Shown here: positions 24,201-35,175 of the stretch, piece after piece
How positions within the stretch are numbered: the stretch's first letter is position 1
Layout: each line of letters starts with the position of its first letter
Source of the DNA: Calonectria ilicicola
Lineage: Eukaryota; Ascomycota; Sordariomycetes; Hypocreales; Nectriaceae
NCBI GenBank assembly: GCA_020809705.1
Contig: CP085834.1
Span: 1,364,001-1,428,000 of the forward strand
Direction of reading: 5' to 3'
Length of the DNA stretch: 64,000 nucleotides
Translations under genes and position numbers: made by a program
The notes under the pieces: generated by a model
What the model was told of the DNA's origin: nothing
What the model saw: only the letters and a program-made list of their open reading frames with translations
Databases searched by the model: none

Positions 24201-26085
24201 TGGAGCTTGCCAAAATTCAGCGAACTGTGGTAACAGTGCTTCGCCAGATGCAAATGGTAACTGCGCATGTAATGCCGCTGGAGCAAGCTTCAATAATGCC
24301 GATAAGACTTGCAGTTGCGGTGTTGGCGCTTCGTTGAGTACGGACGGTTCCAATTGTCAATGCAGCACTCCCACCGGCTCAACTTGGACCAAGGGTAGCT
24401 CAGGTTCATATTCATGTGCCTGTGCGTCTGGCCAAACTGTTCAAAATGGCGCTTGTTCAGCTCCACTTGACTGCGGCAGTGATGCTACAGTAAAGAATGG
24501 CATTTGCCAATGCAACGCCCCGGGCGCGACTTTCAATGCTAATGACAAAAGCTGTAGTTGCGGTACCGGCGCAACACTGTCCAACGGTGTTTGCCAGTGT
24601 GCAATTACAGGCGCGTCTTGGACGGTTGGGAGTGGAGGTGCGTACTCCTGCCTATGCTCGTCAGGGCAGGTAGTGAGCGGCTCCAGTTGTGTACCCAACT
24701 GTGGTTCCCAAGCATCTTATAGCATAGTCTCTGAGAGTTGCTCATGTAAAAATGTGAACTTAGTATATAGCTCCAACTCACAAACTTGCGCTTGTCCAAC
24801 GGGACAAGTGTTGAGCGGGACTAACTGTGTTCCAAATTGCGGATCTCAAGCGTCATATAACGCTATATCCAAGACCTGCACTTGTACCAACACAAACCTG
24901 GTTTATAACACCAATTCACAAAGCTGTGCTTGTCCTACAGGACAACTACTGAGTGGTGTTAGCTGCGTTCCTAACTGTGGGTCACAAGCGTCTTATAACA
25001 CAGTATCCAAGGCTTGCGCATGTACTAACACAAATCTGGTTTACAACACCAACTCACAAAGCTGCAACTGTCCGGCGGGACAAGTATTGAGTGGATCGAG
25101 CTGCATTCCAAACTGCGGCACACAGGCTACGTATAATAAGAATACCAAGATTTGCGTGTGCAATATCGCCACTCAGGTGTTCAACTCTCAGTCAACGACA
25201 TGCGCATGCCCCAACGGACAAGTCTTGAGTGGGTCGACATGTCTACCGAATTGTGGCCCACAAGCTACGTACAGCACGACAACCAAGACCTGTGTATGCA
25301 ATGCTGCCGGTCAAGTTTTTAACTCTCAGTCGACGACATGCGCGTGCCCGACCGGGCAAATTCTCAGCAGCTCGACTTGTATACCTAATTGTGGTTCACA
25401 GGCTACGTATAACAAGCAAACCAAAACCTGCGGGTGCAATATTGCATCTCAGGTCTTCAACTCTCAGACACTGGCATGTGCATGCCCTAACGGTCAAGTA
25501 CTCAGTGGCTCAACTTGTATACCCAATTGCGGCGCTCAGGCTACTTACAATACAAAGACCAAGGTCTGTGTCTGCAATAATAGCGCTCTGGTATTTAATT
25601 CACAGTCGATGGTCTGTGCATGCCCCAAAGGGGAGGTGTTGAGTGGCAAGATTTGCATCTCTGACTGCGGCGGCCACGCGACATACGATAAAAACACTAA
25701 AACCTGTATTTGCAACAACGCAGCTCTGGTTTTCGACTCTCAGACTAGTAAATGTAACTGCGGTACTCAGGCTACCTACAACTCGAAGACCAAGTCTTGC
25801 ATTTGTAAGAATTCGGCCTTAGTCTTCGAGCATGCAACAGCAACATGTGGTTGCGGTGAGGAGGCCACTTATAGCACCAAGTCAAAGACCTGTGTTTGCC
25901 ACAACGGTAACCTAGCATTTCATCGTGTGTCACAAAAGTGCGGTTGCACCGCTGAGGCTACTTTGAATACAAAGACCAATAATTGCGTCTGTAATATCAA
26001 AGGTATGCTTTGGGGAGTTGTGTCGAAGACTTGTACTTGTCCCAAGGGCTCTGTTTTGAGATCAGGCAAATGTAAAACTCTTTAG
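21250..26085 (+). CDS. Secreted cysteine-rich tandem-module protein, function unknown
   Basis: Intron-less 1611-residue protein. A signal peptide (residues 1-19) is followed by a short propeptide ending in FKR (44-46), a Kex2-type site just before the first Cys of the repeats. The rest is built of tandem Cys modules: an irregular entry module, 13 long modules of about 81 residues with 10 Cys each, 7 short modules of 46 residues with 6 Cys, 3 mini-modules of 31 residues with 4 Cys, and a 46-residue end module. By hand count there are about 197 Cys (12%), almost all in CxC pairs. Recurrent phrases are CNAPGATFN, CSCGTGATLS, PTGSTWT and CPTGQ. There is no hydrophobic C-terminal tail, so no GPI anchor. 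Modules resemble EGF-like repeats only in Cys richness. I do not recognise the family; a wall-associated, adhesive or metal-binding structural role is a guess. Confidence 0.85.
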   Translation: MKITPLLLAAFLSCNSVDAIPKSLPSVLGLENADSRTFFGKHLFKRVSCPNGAHDDGNGGCTCGDGSEANYVNGACVCNAGATWSTTDGTTYGCSCGPDAMYYGVCICKAPGAYFLNNGQTCNCENGANLSPDGTQCQCNYPMGSVLQIGSSNEYTCQCPSGQILDQSHGTCVTNCGSTATPVGNGQCQCKAIGATYNTNLGTCVCSRGVLSSDGTECKCNGFNDPSGSVLANSGNGGYVCVCPQGEVPNSDNSCVLYCGPDATFDTGSNLCQCAAPGATYSQQDCTCGAGATLSQDGTTCNCYNPYGAAWTSDNNGVYSCTCPAGQVDNTDYGECVPDCGSNASYDINNSVCQCTAPGATFNSNGNTCSCGSEATLSKDGSECTCNSNTPSGITWNPGSNGVYSCSCPSGQVPSSDDTTCITDCGSDAVYDAKNNVCNCNAPGATFSSNDRSCSCGSDAALSSDGSQCQCTSPTGSVWTNNNGQYSCACTTGLKVQNGACQVPLECGKGAAVDDSGSSCVCNAPGATLNSDHLSCSCGTGATLSDDGNTCQCSSPTGSTWTKDPNSGDYSCSCPSGQLAQSGSCELDCGNNAVDNGAGVCTCNAPGATFNSNGLSCTCGTGATLSADGKSCQCSAPTGSTWTQDPNSGDYSCTCPSGQTSQSGSCKLNCGDNAVDNGSGACACIAPGASLNAQDMSCTCGTGATLSEDGKTCQCVVPTGSTWTQDPSSGSYSCSCSSGQVAQSGRCELDCGNDAADNGAGTCTCNASGALYNDNNICSCGIGATLSSDGSQCQCSITGASWTKDSSGSYSCICPTGQTIQGGACKASVNCGTNAVLDGNGNCVCNVPGAVYNSDESCSCGSDATLSSDGTQCQCSTTGASWTKGSSGSYSCICPTGQTVQGGVCQATVSCGNNASPDDNGNCVCNAAGASFNDADKTCSCGLGASLSTDGSNCQCSAPTGSTWTKGSSGSYSCICPTGQTVQNGACQNSANCGNSASPDANGNCACNAAGASFNNADKTCSCGVGASLSTDGSNCQCSTPTGSTWTKGSSGSYSCACASGQTVQNGACSAPLDCGSDATVKNGICQCNAPGATFNANDKSCSCGTGATLSNGVCQCAITGASWTVGSGGAYSCLCSSGQVVSGSSCVPNCGSQASYSIVSESCSCKNVNLVYSSNSQTCACPTGQVLSGTNCVPNCGSQASYNAISKTCTCTNTNLVYNTNSQSCACPTGQLLSGVSCVPNCGSQASYNTVSKACACTNTNLVYNTNSQSCNCPAGQVLSGSSCIPNCGTQATYNKNTKICVCNIATQVFNSQSTTCACPNGQVLSGSTCLPNCGPQATYSTTTKTCVCNAAGQVFNSQSTTCACPTGQILSSSTCIPNCGSQATYNKQTKTCGCNIASQVFNSQTLACACPNGQVLSGSTCIPNCGAQATYNTKTKVCVCNNSALVFNSQSMVCACPKGEVLSGKICISDCGGHATYDKNTKTCICNNAALVFDSQTSKCNCGTQATYNSKTKSCICKNSALVFEHATATCGCGEEATYSTKSKTCVCHNGNLAFHRVSQKCGCTAEATLNTKTNNCVCNIKGMLWGVVSKTCTCPKGSVLRSGKCKTL
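21535..24699 (+). repeat. 13 tandem long Cys modules (about 81 codons each)
   Basis: Coding repeat. Each unit starts with CG and holds ten Cys in the order C, CxC, CxC, CxC, CxC, C. Adjacent units near 23960-24480 are the most alike at DNA level, pointing to recent duplication there, while the first units are divergent. Confidence 0.85.
24700..26082 (+). repeat. Short and mini Cys modules (7 x 46, 3 x 31 and 1 x 46 codons)
   Basis: Coding repeat. Short units run from CGSQASY-like starts through CxC, LVYN or QVFNSQ, CxCP and GQVLSG to C and PN. From 25666 three units lack the CPxGQVLSG half, as if the unit had shrunk. A full-length end unit (25945-26082) closes the array. Confidence 0.85.
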
Positions 26086-27609
26086 TTAAAAAACGTTGAG
26101 GATGGATGTGAGAAAATGGTGGATGTGGGGAAGGGGTAGTGTGAGACTAAAGCATTATGATGAAGCAACAAAGTTGGCGGAGTTGGGAGTTTTTCAAGGA
26201 CAGATTTCGCATACCTAATTGAAGTTCGGTGTTACATTTACGCGCATGCTTATCTTTTTGAAAGGCTGCCTTTGAGGGTTGAAGACTGCATACAAAAATA
26301 ACCCACTATCGCTCGGTAAAAATCAAGTCGAAAAATAATCCATTGCATTGATCAAAATCAAAAGATAAACACCACCAAGAGTCCTTGATAATCTCTATCA
26401 GCGGCCGCAGGATTATTTTCTTCAAGCTGCCGTGTAGGGTAGTATCGGTTAGCACACCCACTTTTAACAAGGAATCATGGTTGAGAGGTAGGCTGATTTA
26501 TGGTAGTATGTAACCATGAATTTAATGTTCTTATCCTAGCCTATTAAATGATGTGCCTTAATTCGGCGATCCGATCCTCCCTCCACCCCTCTTGGCATGA
26601 GTCCCGATGTGCGATCGAAAAGGGGATAGCCTAGTCGGTGTTAACGATGCCGCAAGCGACGGCTATTCCCGTAGTGGCCCTATGTGTCCAGACGGAGGGG
26701 CTTTAGTTCCGATTTTGGCGGGGTTGAGGGATTGAGCCAGGGTGTTGAACCGGCTAAGCAGCTTGATAACGGAAATTCGTGGCCCCTACCCGCACCTTTT
26801 CAAAAGTGCCGAGAACTTTTGGATGATAAGATAAAGGATCGATGGCCAGGATGCAACCATTCACCTATGCAGAATCAGATGTGCCTAACCCCGCATATAC
26901 CACGAGATCCAGTGTTACAGCGGTTGGTGGTATGCGTGCTTGGGAAAAGAATTCCTGAGCTTCCTCTTCAGTCCTGGCGAGTGATTTTGGTCGATCTTAG
27001 GATTGTTTTCTCCGAGAAAACCCCTCTTCGGCATGGAAGGAAAAGGTACCATGAGGGGTTGCAAAGTCCGGTAAAGGAGCCTATGGCTATGCATAAGAAC
27101 ATGCATAGACTGATTCCGGAAGCTTCAGTGACCAGGAACCAAACTCGACCTTCCTATACTGTCCACTCTTGACCGAGGATCTTTCGATTGACCAAGTTTT
27201 CGAAGACAACACTTCCATTGCACGTGATTCACATGATAGTGTATGCGACCTAACCTCCAGCACTAACACGTGCAGTGCATCGATTCCGACGGCCTTTTTG
27301 GGTAGGAGAGGAAGTAAAAGACAAAGTTTCTTTGTTACCGAGCTCTGTTGCAGGAAACTAGAACCAGAAACCTGCCTCATATGGTAGGAACTTTTTTTTC
27401 AACTTGTCAACTTCTAGTCCAAGACTAGATGATATTGGAGGAATTGAAGTCCGTGATAGCATCTGTAAAGTCCGGAGAATCCTTTTGTGGAGTATAAATG
27501 CTTTATTGCCCCCCAGGAATCTCAACATCATCCAACAGCACTCCAAGCTTCCAAAGCAAGACAGACTACAAGTTCCAGACCGCTTCTTTGCATATAAATC
27601 TTATTCATC
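26086..27609. other. Intergenic upstream of the subtilisin gene
   Basis: Contains the 3' flank of the Cys-rich gene and the protease promoter. A 162-codon frame at 26684-27172 starts with GTG, has no domain or intron logic and is not called. I see no RNA gene. Confidence 0.5.
27493..27499 (+). promoter_or_regulatory. TATA box of the subtilisin gene
   Basis: TATAAAT lies 117 bp before the protease ATG, followed by a pyrimidine- and CA-rich leader. A second TATAAAT only 10-20 bp before the ATG is too close to serve as the core element. Confidence 0.45.
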
Positions 27610-28917
<1,308 letters not shown>

Positions 28918-29254
28918 GAGGTCTATAGTGTCTTAACAATTGCAGGAACATGTCTCCTTGGATATGGTCTTAGGCTGTCGCTAGCTGTGGTGGAGGATAC
29001 ATATAAGTAGTCATATAGTTATATACTTCCAAATAACCATTACTTTTATTTTCTTACAATTTCTGTCAATAATCCGGTGAAATCATATCTCATTGTTGAT
29101 ATGCGCTCAAGAGAATCCTCATCAATTACGGGGAGAAGTTGAGTCTCTGTGTTTCATTCCAGTATGATAACCAATGTCATAAATTAATTAAAGTCCCTTG
29201 GGCTAACGGCGTCTACCCTAATTTAAAATCGTATAATAAATTGTTTTTCATGGA
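28918..29254. other. Convergent intergenic region
   Basis: This is 337 bp of AT-rich sequence between the 3' ends of the subtilisin and S41 peptidase genes. Nothing else is seen. Confidence 0.6.
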
Positions 29255-32176
29255 TCAAGAAGTATTAGAACCCACACCGACCGCCCCATTACCCGTTGGA
29301 CATCCTATGCCAGGGAAATATGAGCCATAACTAGGCTTGCATTGCCCAATCTTATTATTGGGGTTGCGAACTTTGGGGCGGCCAGCATGACCACCTTCCT
29401 TGCTCAATGTGCTCAACCCAACAGAAACACGCTCTTCAAGCGCTGCAACTGCACTGGAGGTGTCACAGTACATGTTACCTCCGGAGCATTGCTTCTCAAT
29501 TGAATCGCATTTGGGCATACAAATCTGATTTGTCACTGACTTGGTATCACTCTGGGAGCAGGAGTATGTGACAGATACGCAATGATACGGTAGGGAGCAG
29601 CTTGGGTGACCATCACCACATAGGTGCACGTTAGAACGAGGCGTCTTTGACGGTCCAGCCCAGATGCCATCATCAAGTTCAGCGTTGGATGACTGATTCA
29701 ACAGTGAATCACTCACATGGCCAGAAGAAACTGGAAACTCGACTTCTGCAGCTGACTGCACAGGTGGTGGCAGGACCTTCTTGTCGCTGCTTGTCGAACT
29801 GTATCCTGTTGACTTGGCTACGCAACGACTGCTGTCTATCCATGTAGCGGTGGCGGCATCATGCCATAGCTGAGTCATGTTGAGGATATTTTGCAAGGTG
29901 AAATAGATGCGGCAGTCGGCGGCTAGGTAGGAAAACTGCAAAGGAGTAACTGCAGACTCCTTTGGTGCTCGGACCTGGTCACGCAGGTTGAAGCTGAAAT
30001 AGGTTACCAACATGCCTGTGTCACGTGTTTCTGTGTCAGGGTTGAGTGGCGGTAGCTCGGAGACTGTTCTTCCATCCGAATAGTAATTTGAGTTAGAAAA
30101 GTCCTCATCAAGCTGATCGTCGTAATACACGGCAGCTCCTCGAGTACCAGAAGCGGCTTGCATGGGCCCAGTCTCAGGGAGTCCACCTACGACAACGGTG
30201 CGAACACCTGCCTGATGCGTCATCATCTCGAGAAATATCGAGCAGGCAGAGGCACATTGGCCATCGGTAAGCTAGAGGAATCAGAATTAGTTGGGGTGCG
30301 ATAGGGCGAGGCCAGAACGGACTCACAATAACAATCTCCTCTGCCTTGTAAGGCGGAACGAGGGTTTTGTCAGCTCCGTCGATGTACAGGTCCGTGTACC
30401 AGCTGTCAAATGCTTGAGCCTGGAAGTTGATGTTTGAAAAGTCGTATTGCTCCTGTCGAATACGGGTTAGGTCGTGAACTCAACTAGAAGGCCAGGAATT
30501 TACTTACCACCAAGGAGAAGAAATCACCGTTCTCAGACCTTGGGCCATAATATTGCGACCACGAGGAAAAATTGCGGCTTGTTTCCGCGTTTATTCGGTC
30601 CAAAATCATCCACTCATCTCCTTCCAAGACAGTCTTGTTCTCATTTCTGCGTGGGAGATCTGCCCAATACTGTGACGTTGCGTTACCCACTACATCTGCT
30701 AGGTGGTGGCTTCGCCTGCGACTGCCTGCAAAAGGCATGATATTCGGGAAGAAAGATCCGAAAGTGGTGAAAGCTAGTAGGGCCTGTCCACCTTGGTTAC
30801 CTTGCAAATCCATCAGAATGCGCTTGACATTCTTAGTTTGTGTGATGTTGACAAAGTCAGACACAGCTTGCGCAAAGCCGCCGATGGTATAGCCTGTCTC
30901 ATCAAAACTCGGGATACTGAGCACACCAGTGCTGATGTCGTCCAGGATATATCCTGTCACGACACCACCAGTAACACCCACCGACAAGTTACTCTGCACC
31001 ACGACTGGGTTGTCTGGGTATGAACCATAGGTGGCGTTGTACCAGTCAGATAGTGGTGGTATGGTAGTGCCGCTATCGTTGTAAGTCACGTTGAAGACAT
31101 CAGGCAATGGTAAGTTATCGTAGTTGTCAGGGAGAAGACCCAGGACGAAGTAGTTGTAAAAGTCTCCACCCGTTGTGAGCGGTCCTGTGTACGAAGTACC
31201 AGTGTACACCGCCAGCCAATTTCCCTCTAGCGAGTCTGTGCCGTTCTCAAAGGAGATGGTCAACTCGTCACCAGGATAAAATGTTGCACCATCGTTAAAG
31301 AGGTCGTAGGTTTGCAAGATTTCTTGGACGGGGCTGTAGAAGGCTTGGTTCCAGTCGGCATGAGGTTCGACAGTACCAACCGAGTTGTTTGCGGCGAACT
31401 CCTTGAGCCAGGAGACAGCATCCCTACCACTGATTTTGTCGATGGCCGAGATGTTGTATGTGTATTCGCTATTACGATACTCGAAAACATCATCTAGGGT
31501 CTTTTGTTAACGCATATGTGGGACTAGGCTGTATTGGATGCCCTTACCCAAATAGTAAATCTTTGGTGGCTGTATTCCGTCAAGAGAAGCGGAGACCAGC
31601 GATACACCACTGCCAAAGGTGAAAGCAGACATGGCACCAGCATATAGATACACGTGACTATCATGCATGGCATATACCAACCGCATCACGTCGGCCTCAA
31701 ATTCATACTGGTTCTGATACTGATCCGCCCTGACATTTGTGGTGATGTCCTGCAAAGCCTTCTCGACATCAATGGCAGGCTGCTGATATCCTGTTGGTGG
31801 GTTCCGTAGATAGGCCAAGGTGCTTTGAAATTGTATCGTGGTGTTGAAGTAATCAAGAAAGCGCAGTGCCACAGCAGCGTGAAATGGCACGCTCAGTAGG
31901 CACTCGTACGCGTCCGACGCCCATTGGTACCAGTACCCTATTAGTTGTCAGAGAGACTGTTTTAACCAAGGCTGGGTATTTCGGAATACCTTCGTTTACA
32001 TAGCCAATGATGTCGCCGCAGATGGTTGAATCGGCCGCTGGTGGGCTGGTGGGAGTGGAGCTGGTATCTTCACGCCTTTGGCGGGGTAATGAACCGCGAA
32101 CAGATCGCGCCCAGATGGCCTCGGGGGCAAACCCGAGAACATGAAGCGCAATCAGACCGACGCGAAGGACTTTCAT
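29255..32176 (-). CDS. Secreted S41-family peptidase (fungal CPAF/UstP-like)
   Basis: Five exons: 31990-32176, 31548-31937, 30508-31493, 30327-30452 and 29255-30271, giving 901 residues. The start at 32176 opens a signal peptide (MKVLRVGLIALHVLGF); an upstream in-frame ATG at 32383 would bury it. The N-terminal Cys-containing domain is followed by the S41 core: ILMDLQGNQGGQALLAF and LTDGQCASACSIF, where the Ser after CA fits the family's nucleophile position. The C-terminus adds a Cys-rich tail (CSLPYHC, CSQSDT, CMPKCDSIEKQCSGG). The family includes the UstP peptidase of the ustiloxin RiPP cluster, but no UstYa-like (DUF3328) oxidase or repeat precursor is in this window, so I infer a general extracellular peptidase. 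The third exon begins at CCCTAG|ATGATG; an earlier AG breaks the frame. Confidence 0.85.
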
Positions 32177-33334
32177 TTTTTCTTCGCCGCAAGAAATTGA
32201 TGCAACGAGTTTGCTGGTTCGAAAACAGACTGCAGTCTGCCATGGGCTTGGGGGCCTTTTAACGTCCGATGCTGCCTGCCTCTCCACTGCCTGCTCTCGG
32301 GCCTCGTTTTTAGAGCCTCGTACAAGGCTTTTAATCGCTAGATCTCTGATCCTTCCTGTACAGCTATACCCCTGTTCACGCATGCTACCCGCATGCTAGT
32401 AATAAGACCGAACGCCCAATTTTGGAATAGGTGTCGTGCACCTTTGCCGTATGGCGCAGCTCGGCAACTTTTTTGCTCCTTTCTCTACATTTCGGCATTG
32501 CAGCCGCAAATGAGTGCAACCTTTAGTCATTCTGGTGCTTTTTTGGTGGGCCGGGTGAGAGGCTTAAAGCTTCAGTCGTTGCTGTTTGGGATATTGGTTG
32601 TGGTATGCCCCAGGGGTAATAAGCACTAGCAACACATGATGCATATAGGATGGGGGCCAAAAACCCTGGCTCTATGGCAGTGCTCTCAGCTTCTTTTTCA
32701 GCTTTTGTCATGTGGTTACCGAAAAATCCAAACTGCAATTATTGTTTTATTGTGTTGGTGGACTGGCAGTGGATGTTGACCTGTCCGTTCATTTCATTTT
32801 GGGAGGGAGACGGCGAAACTCTCAATGAATCCTTTCGGACCACACTGTTTTCTTTTTCTTGTGTTCGCCAAGCATGCAAAATATTTTCATGGCTGGGCTT
32901 AGGGCCGCCCTAGTGGGCGAATTTGACGCAGAGGATGCACTAAAGGCGCACAGGATGAGGGGAATTTTGCGCCATTAGGCTACAGGGCTGGATAGTGCCA
33001 GCGGGTAGTGGGGCACACGGCACACCATCCCGTGTCTTGGTTAGTGATGCACAAGGCTTGATTGCAGCTTAATGGCTTGGCAACCTAACGGTCGCGGCAT
33101 TTGCAGGGCGAGACTGGAGGGAGGAAGACATACGGTACTTGCCCTTCACACCTACACACCGATTACAAATGTAAAGGAGGCGGAGCAGGAAATTTAAGGA
33201 GCAACGCAGTCTGACTTGGAGGAAGGGAGACTGTCAGGGTCGCTAGTCAGACGACCATCCCACATATGACTAGGGGTGCAGAAGTGGCTGACGGCTGAGG
33301 AGTACCCTGGTTGGGCCCCGTTGAACATGATGAC
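32177..33334. other. Intergenic
   Basis: This is 1.16 kb between divergent genes. It holds both promoters; no gene, RNA or repeat is supported. If the NACHT-like gene has an additional 5' exon it would lie here, but I could not define one. Confidence 0.5.
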
Positions 33335-35152
33335 ATGAAAACCAAAGTTCCAATTATTTCCGCAAAAGGTATCGTAGACCCATCAAAGGCCATATTTCCA
33401 ACGCACTGCTCCCTAATCACAGCTTGGAGCCTTGCATCGCCGTTAGCCACGATGAAGTTGCACACGGTCCTAAGAGAGGTCATCACAGACCATCCGCAGT
33501 CGAACTCGACAATTTGCGAGTCCTACGAGATAGAGCCTGAAATTTATAGGGACTTTTATTCCGCTTTACTCGAAAGCGACGTCTTCACACGGTGGCAAGA
33601 TGAAAAGGCTGACTTTCATCTCCGGTACATTGGTGGACCAGGCACGGGAAAGGTACGATCGGAATAGATGGATTTCGCTAGTGCTCGTGTTGATAACATT
33701 CACGTAAAATAGACAACCTTGGTCGCTGTTGCGGCTGAGAAGCTACGAGATGAACTGAAGCACCCTAAAAAAGACGCCGTCGTGTCCATTTTCATTTCTC
33801 CTCGGAGCAAATGGGATGGATATGCATTAGTTCAAGTCCTTGAGAACATTTTTACCCAACTCTGTACTGAGCAGTTGGTCGAACCCTCCCCGTCATGTGT
33901 AGCATCGTACGCATCCTACTTGGGAAAGACCCTGGACAATGATGTGCTCGACGCAGGCCTTGAATCTTTGCGCACGGCCTTGGAGTCTCGGATAAAGGAA
34001 CTACATAGGGTTTTCCTCCTCATTGATGGTCTCGACCACTGCCGACGCGAAACAGCTCCGCATGACTATGATTCAGCCGATTTCGAAACCGATCTCGAGA
34101 AAGAGCTCAAAGAGCTTGAGGGTTTCAACTCGAAAATTAAACTCTTGTCAACAAGCCGTGTTTCTCGGCTCCAGAATGACGACTTTATCAGCCTCTGGTG
34201 GCCGAGTGGCACCGTAAGTTGCGATAGTGAGGAATGCCGGTCACCGGAAAGTGGCGAGTTGGAGACTTCTGTCTACTGGATGTGCCGCGAGGAATGCGAT
34301 TATTTCTCGCTATGTTGGATGTGCCATCATCAGGATGTAGGCTGCAAAAATTGGTATGTGGACATACGCCTACCAAGCTAGTCGAACTAGAGCTGACATT
34401 GCACTCTAATACCTAGCAAGAGCCCGATGAATCTTAGGCAAACATCCAATGTGTGCATTGATCTAAACGAGAACAGGGACTTGGTATCTCGACTACCAGA
34501 TTATGTTCAGTGGGAGCTAAATCGCGAGTACAACCAGCGAAGCATCCAAGGCGATTCTCCGAGCGACACGCTCCGTTTTACAGGACTAAACAGAAGAGTT
34601 GAACACGTAAAGAAGGACAAACAAGTATCTGCATCCAGTGTGGGCGACTTGTCAGGGGGAAATATTGCAATCGCTCGCCTACGTTTAGAATCGGAATACT
34701 TTGCGCGGGATGGCCTATTCGTTGATGAAGGGCTGCCGCGCGAAATAGTGGCCCTTTTCAACGCTGTCGTAAACGGCTGTTCCCCGCTCGGCATCAAAGC
34801 TATCGCAGCAGTTGCTCGTCTGGCAGAAGGCAAGAAATATGTGTCATTTGAGAAGCTAAGTGAGATTCTTACACCTGGCTCATATGTTGAATGCACGCAG
34901 ATTCTTGTCGCTGCCAAGGGTCTCTTAATCGCTAAACAAGACCCCAACCATCAGCATATTGAGCCACGTCCATTGCTCATCATGCCATACAACGACAAGT
35001 TTTTCACGTTTGCGAAAGATCGGTATAATGAAAGAATCAATGATGCTTATGAAAAGATGAGCGACGACTTGGAGAGAATAGCAAGGGAATGGGAACGACA
35101 ATGGCGTTCTTGGGAGGGCATATATGATATAGAGGAATTAGATGAAGATTGA
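33335..35152 (+). CDS. Compact NACHT-like P-loop NTPase with internal ZZ-like zinc cluster
   Basis: Three exons: 33335-33652, 33713-34353 and 34417-35152, giving 564 residues. Walker A (GGPGTGKTT, residues 100-108) is split by the first intron right after the Lys codon; Walker B is FLLIDGLD near 207-214, and a sensor-like LLSTSR follows near 251. This is the STAND/NACHT layout of fungal NLR-like proteins. After it comes a Cys cluster (residues 276-320) with YWMCREECDYFSLCWMC, resembling the core of a ZZ zinc finger. The C-terminal third (PREIVALFNAVV onwards) looks like the helical domain after NACHT, ending in a charged helix; there are no ankyrin, WD or TPR repeats. The start is the first in-frame ATG; an additional N-terminal effector exon cannot be excluded. 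It lies tail to tail with a HET gene. A non-self recognition or cell-death role is inferred. Confidence 0.75.
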
Positions 35153-35175
35153 TGTGCTCTGGGACAAACAGTTCT

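Noticed and set aside
24700..26082. CRISPR-like or satellite repeat
   Set aside because: The periodicity is coding and in phase with the protein; units are imperfect and belong to a eukaryotic gene.
21250..26085. EGF-repeat or plant-type hevein array for the Cys-rich protein
   Set aside because: Cys spacing is CxC pairs, not the C-x(3-4)-C pattern of EGF or the CC pattern of CBM18.
26684..27172. 162-codon plus-strand frame upstream of the subtilisin
   Set aside because: Starts with GTG, has no domain, no signal peptide and no splice support.
29255..32176. A ustiloxin-type RiPP cluster around the S41 peptidase
   Set aside because: No DUF3328 oxidase, tyrosinase or repeat precursor with short cores is present; the nearby Cys-rich repeat protein has modules far larger than RiPP cores and lacks KR sites between modules.
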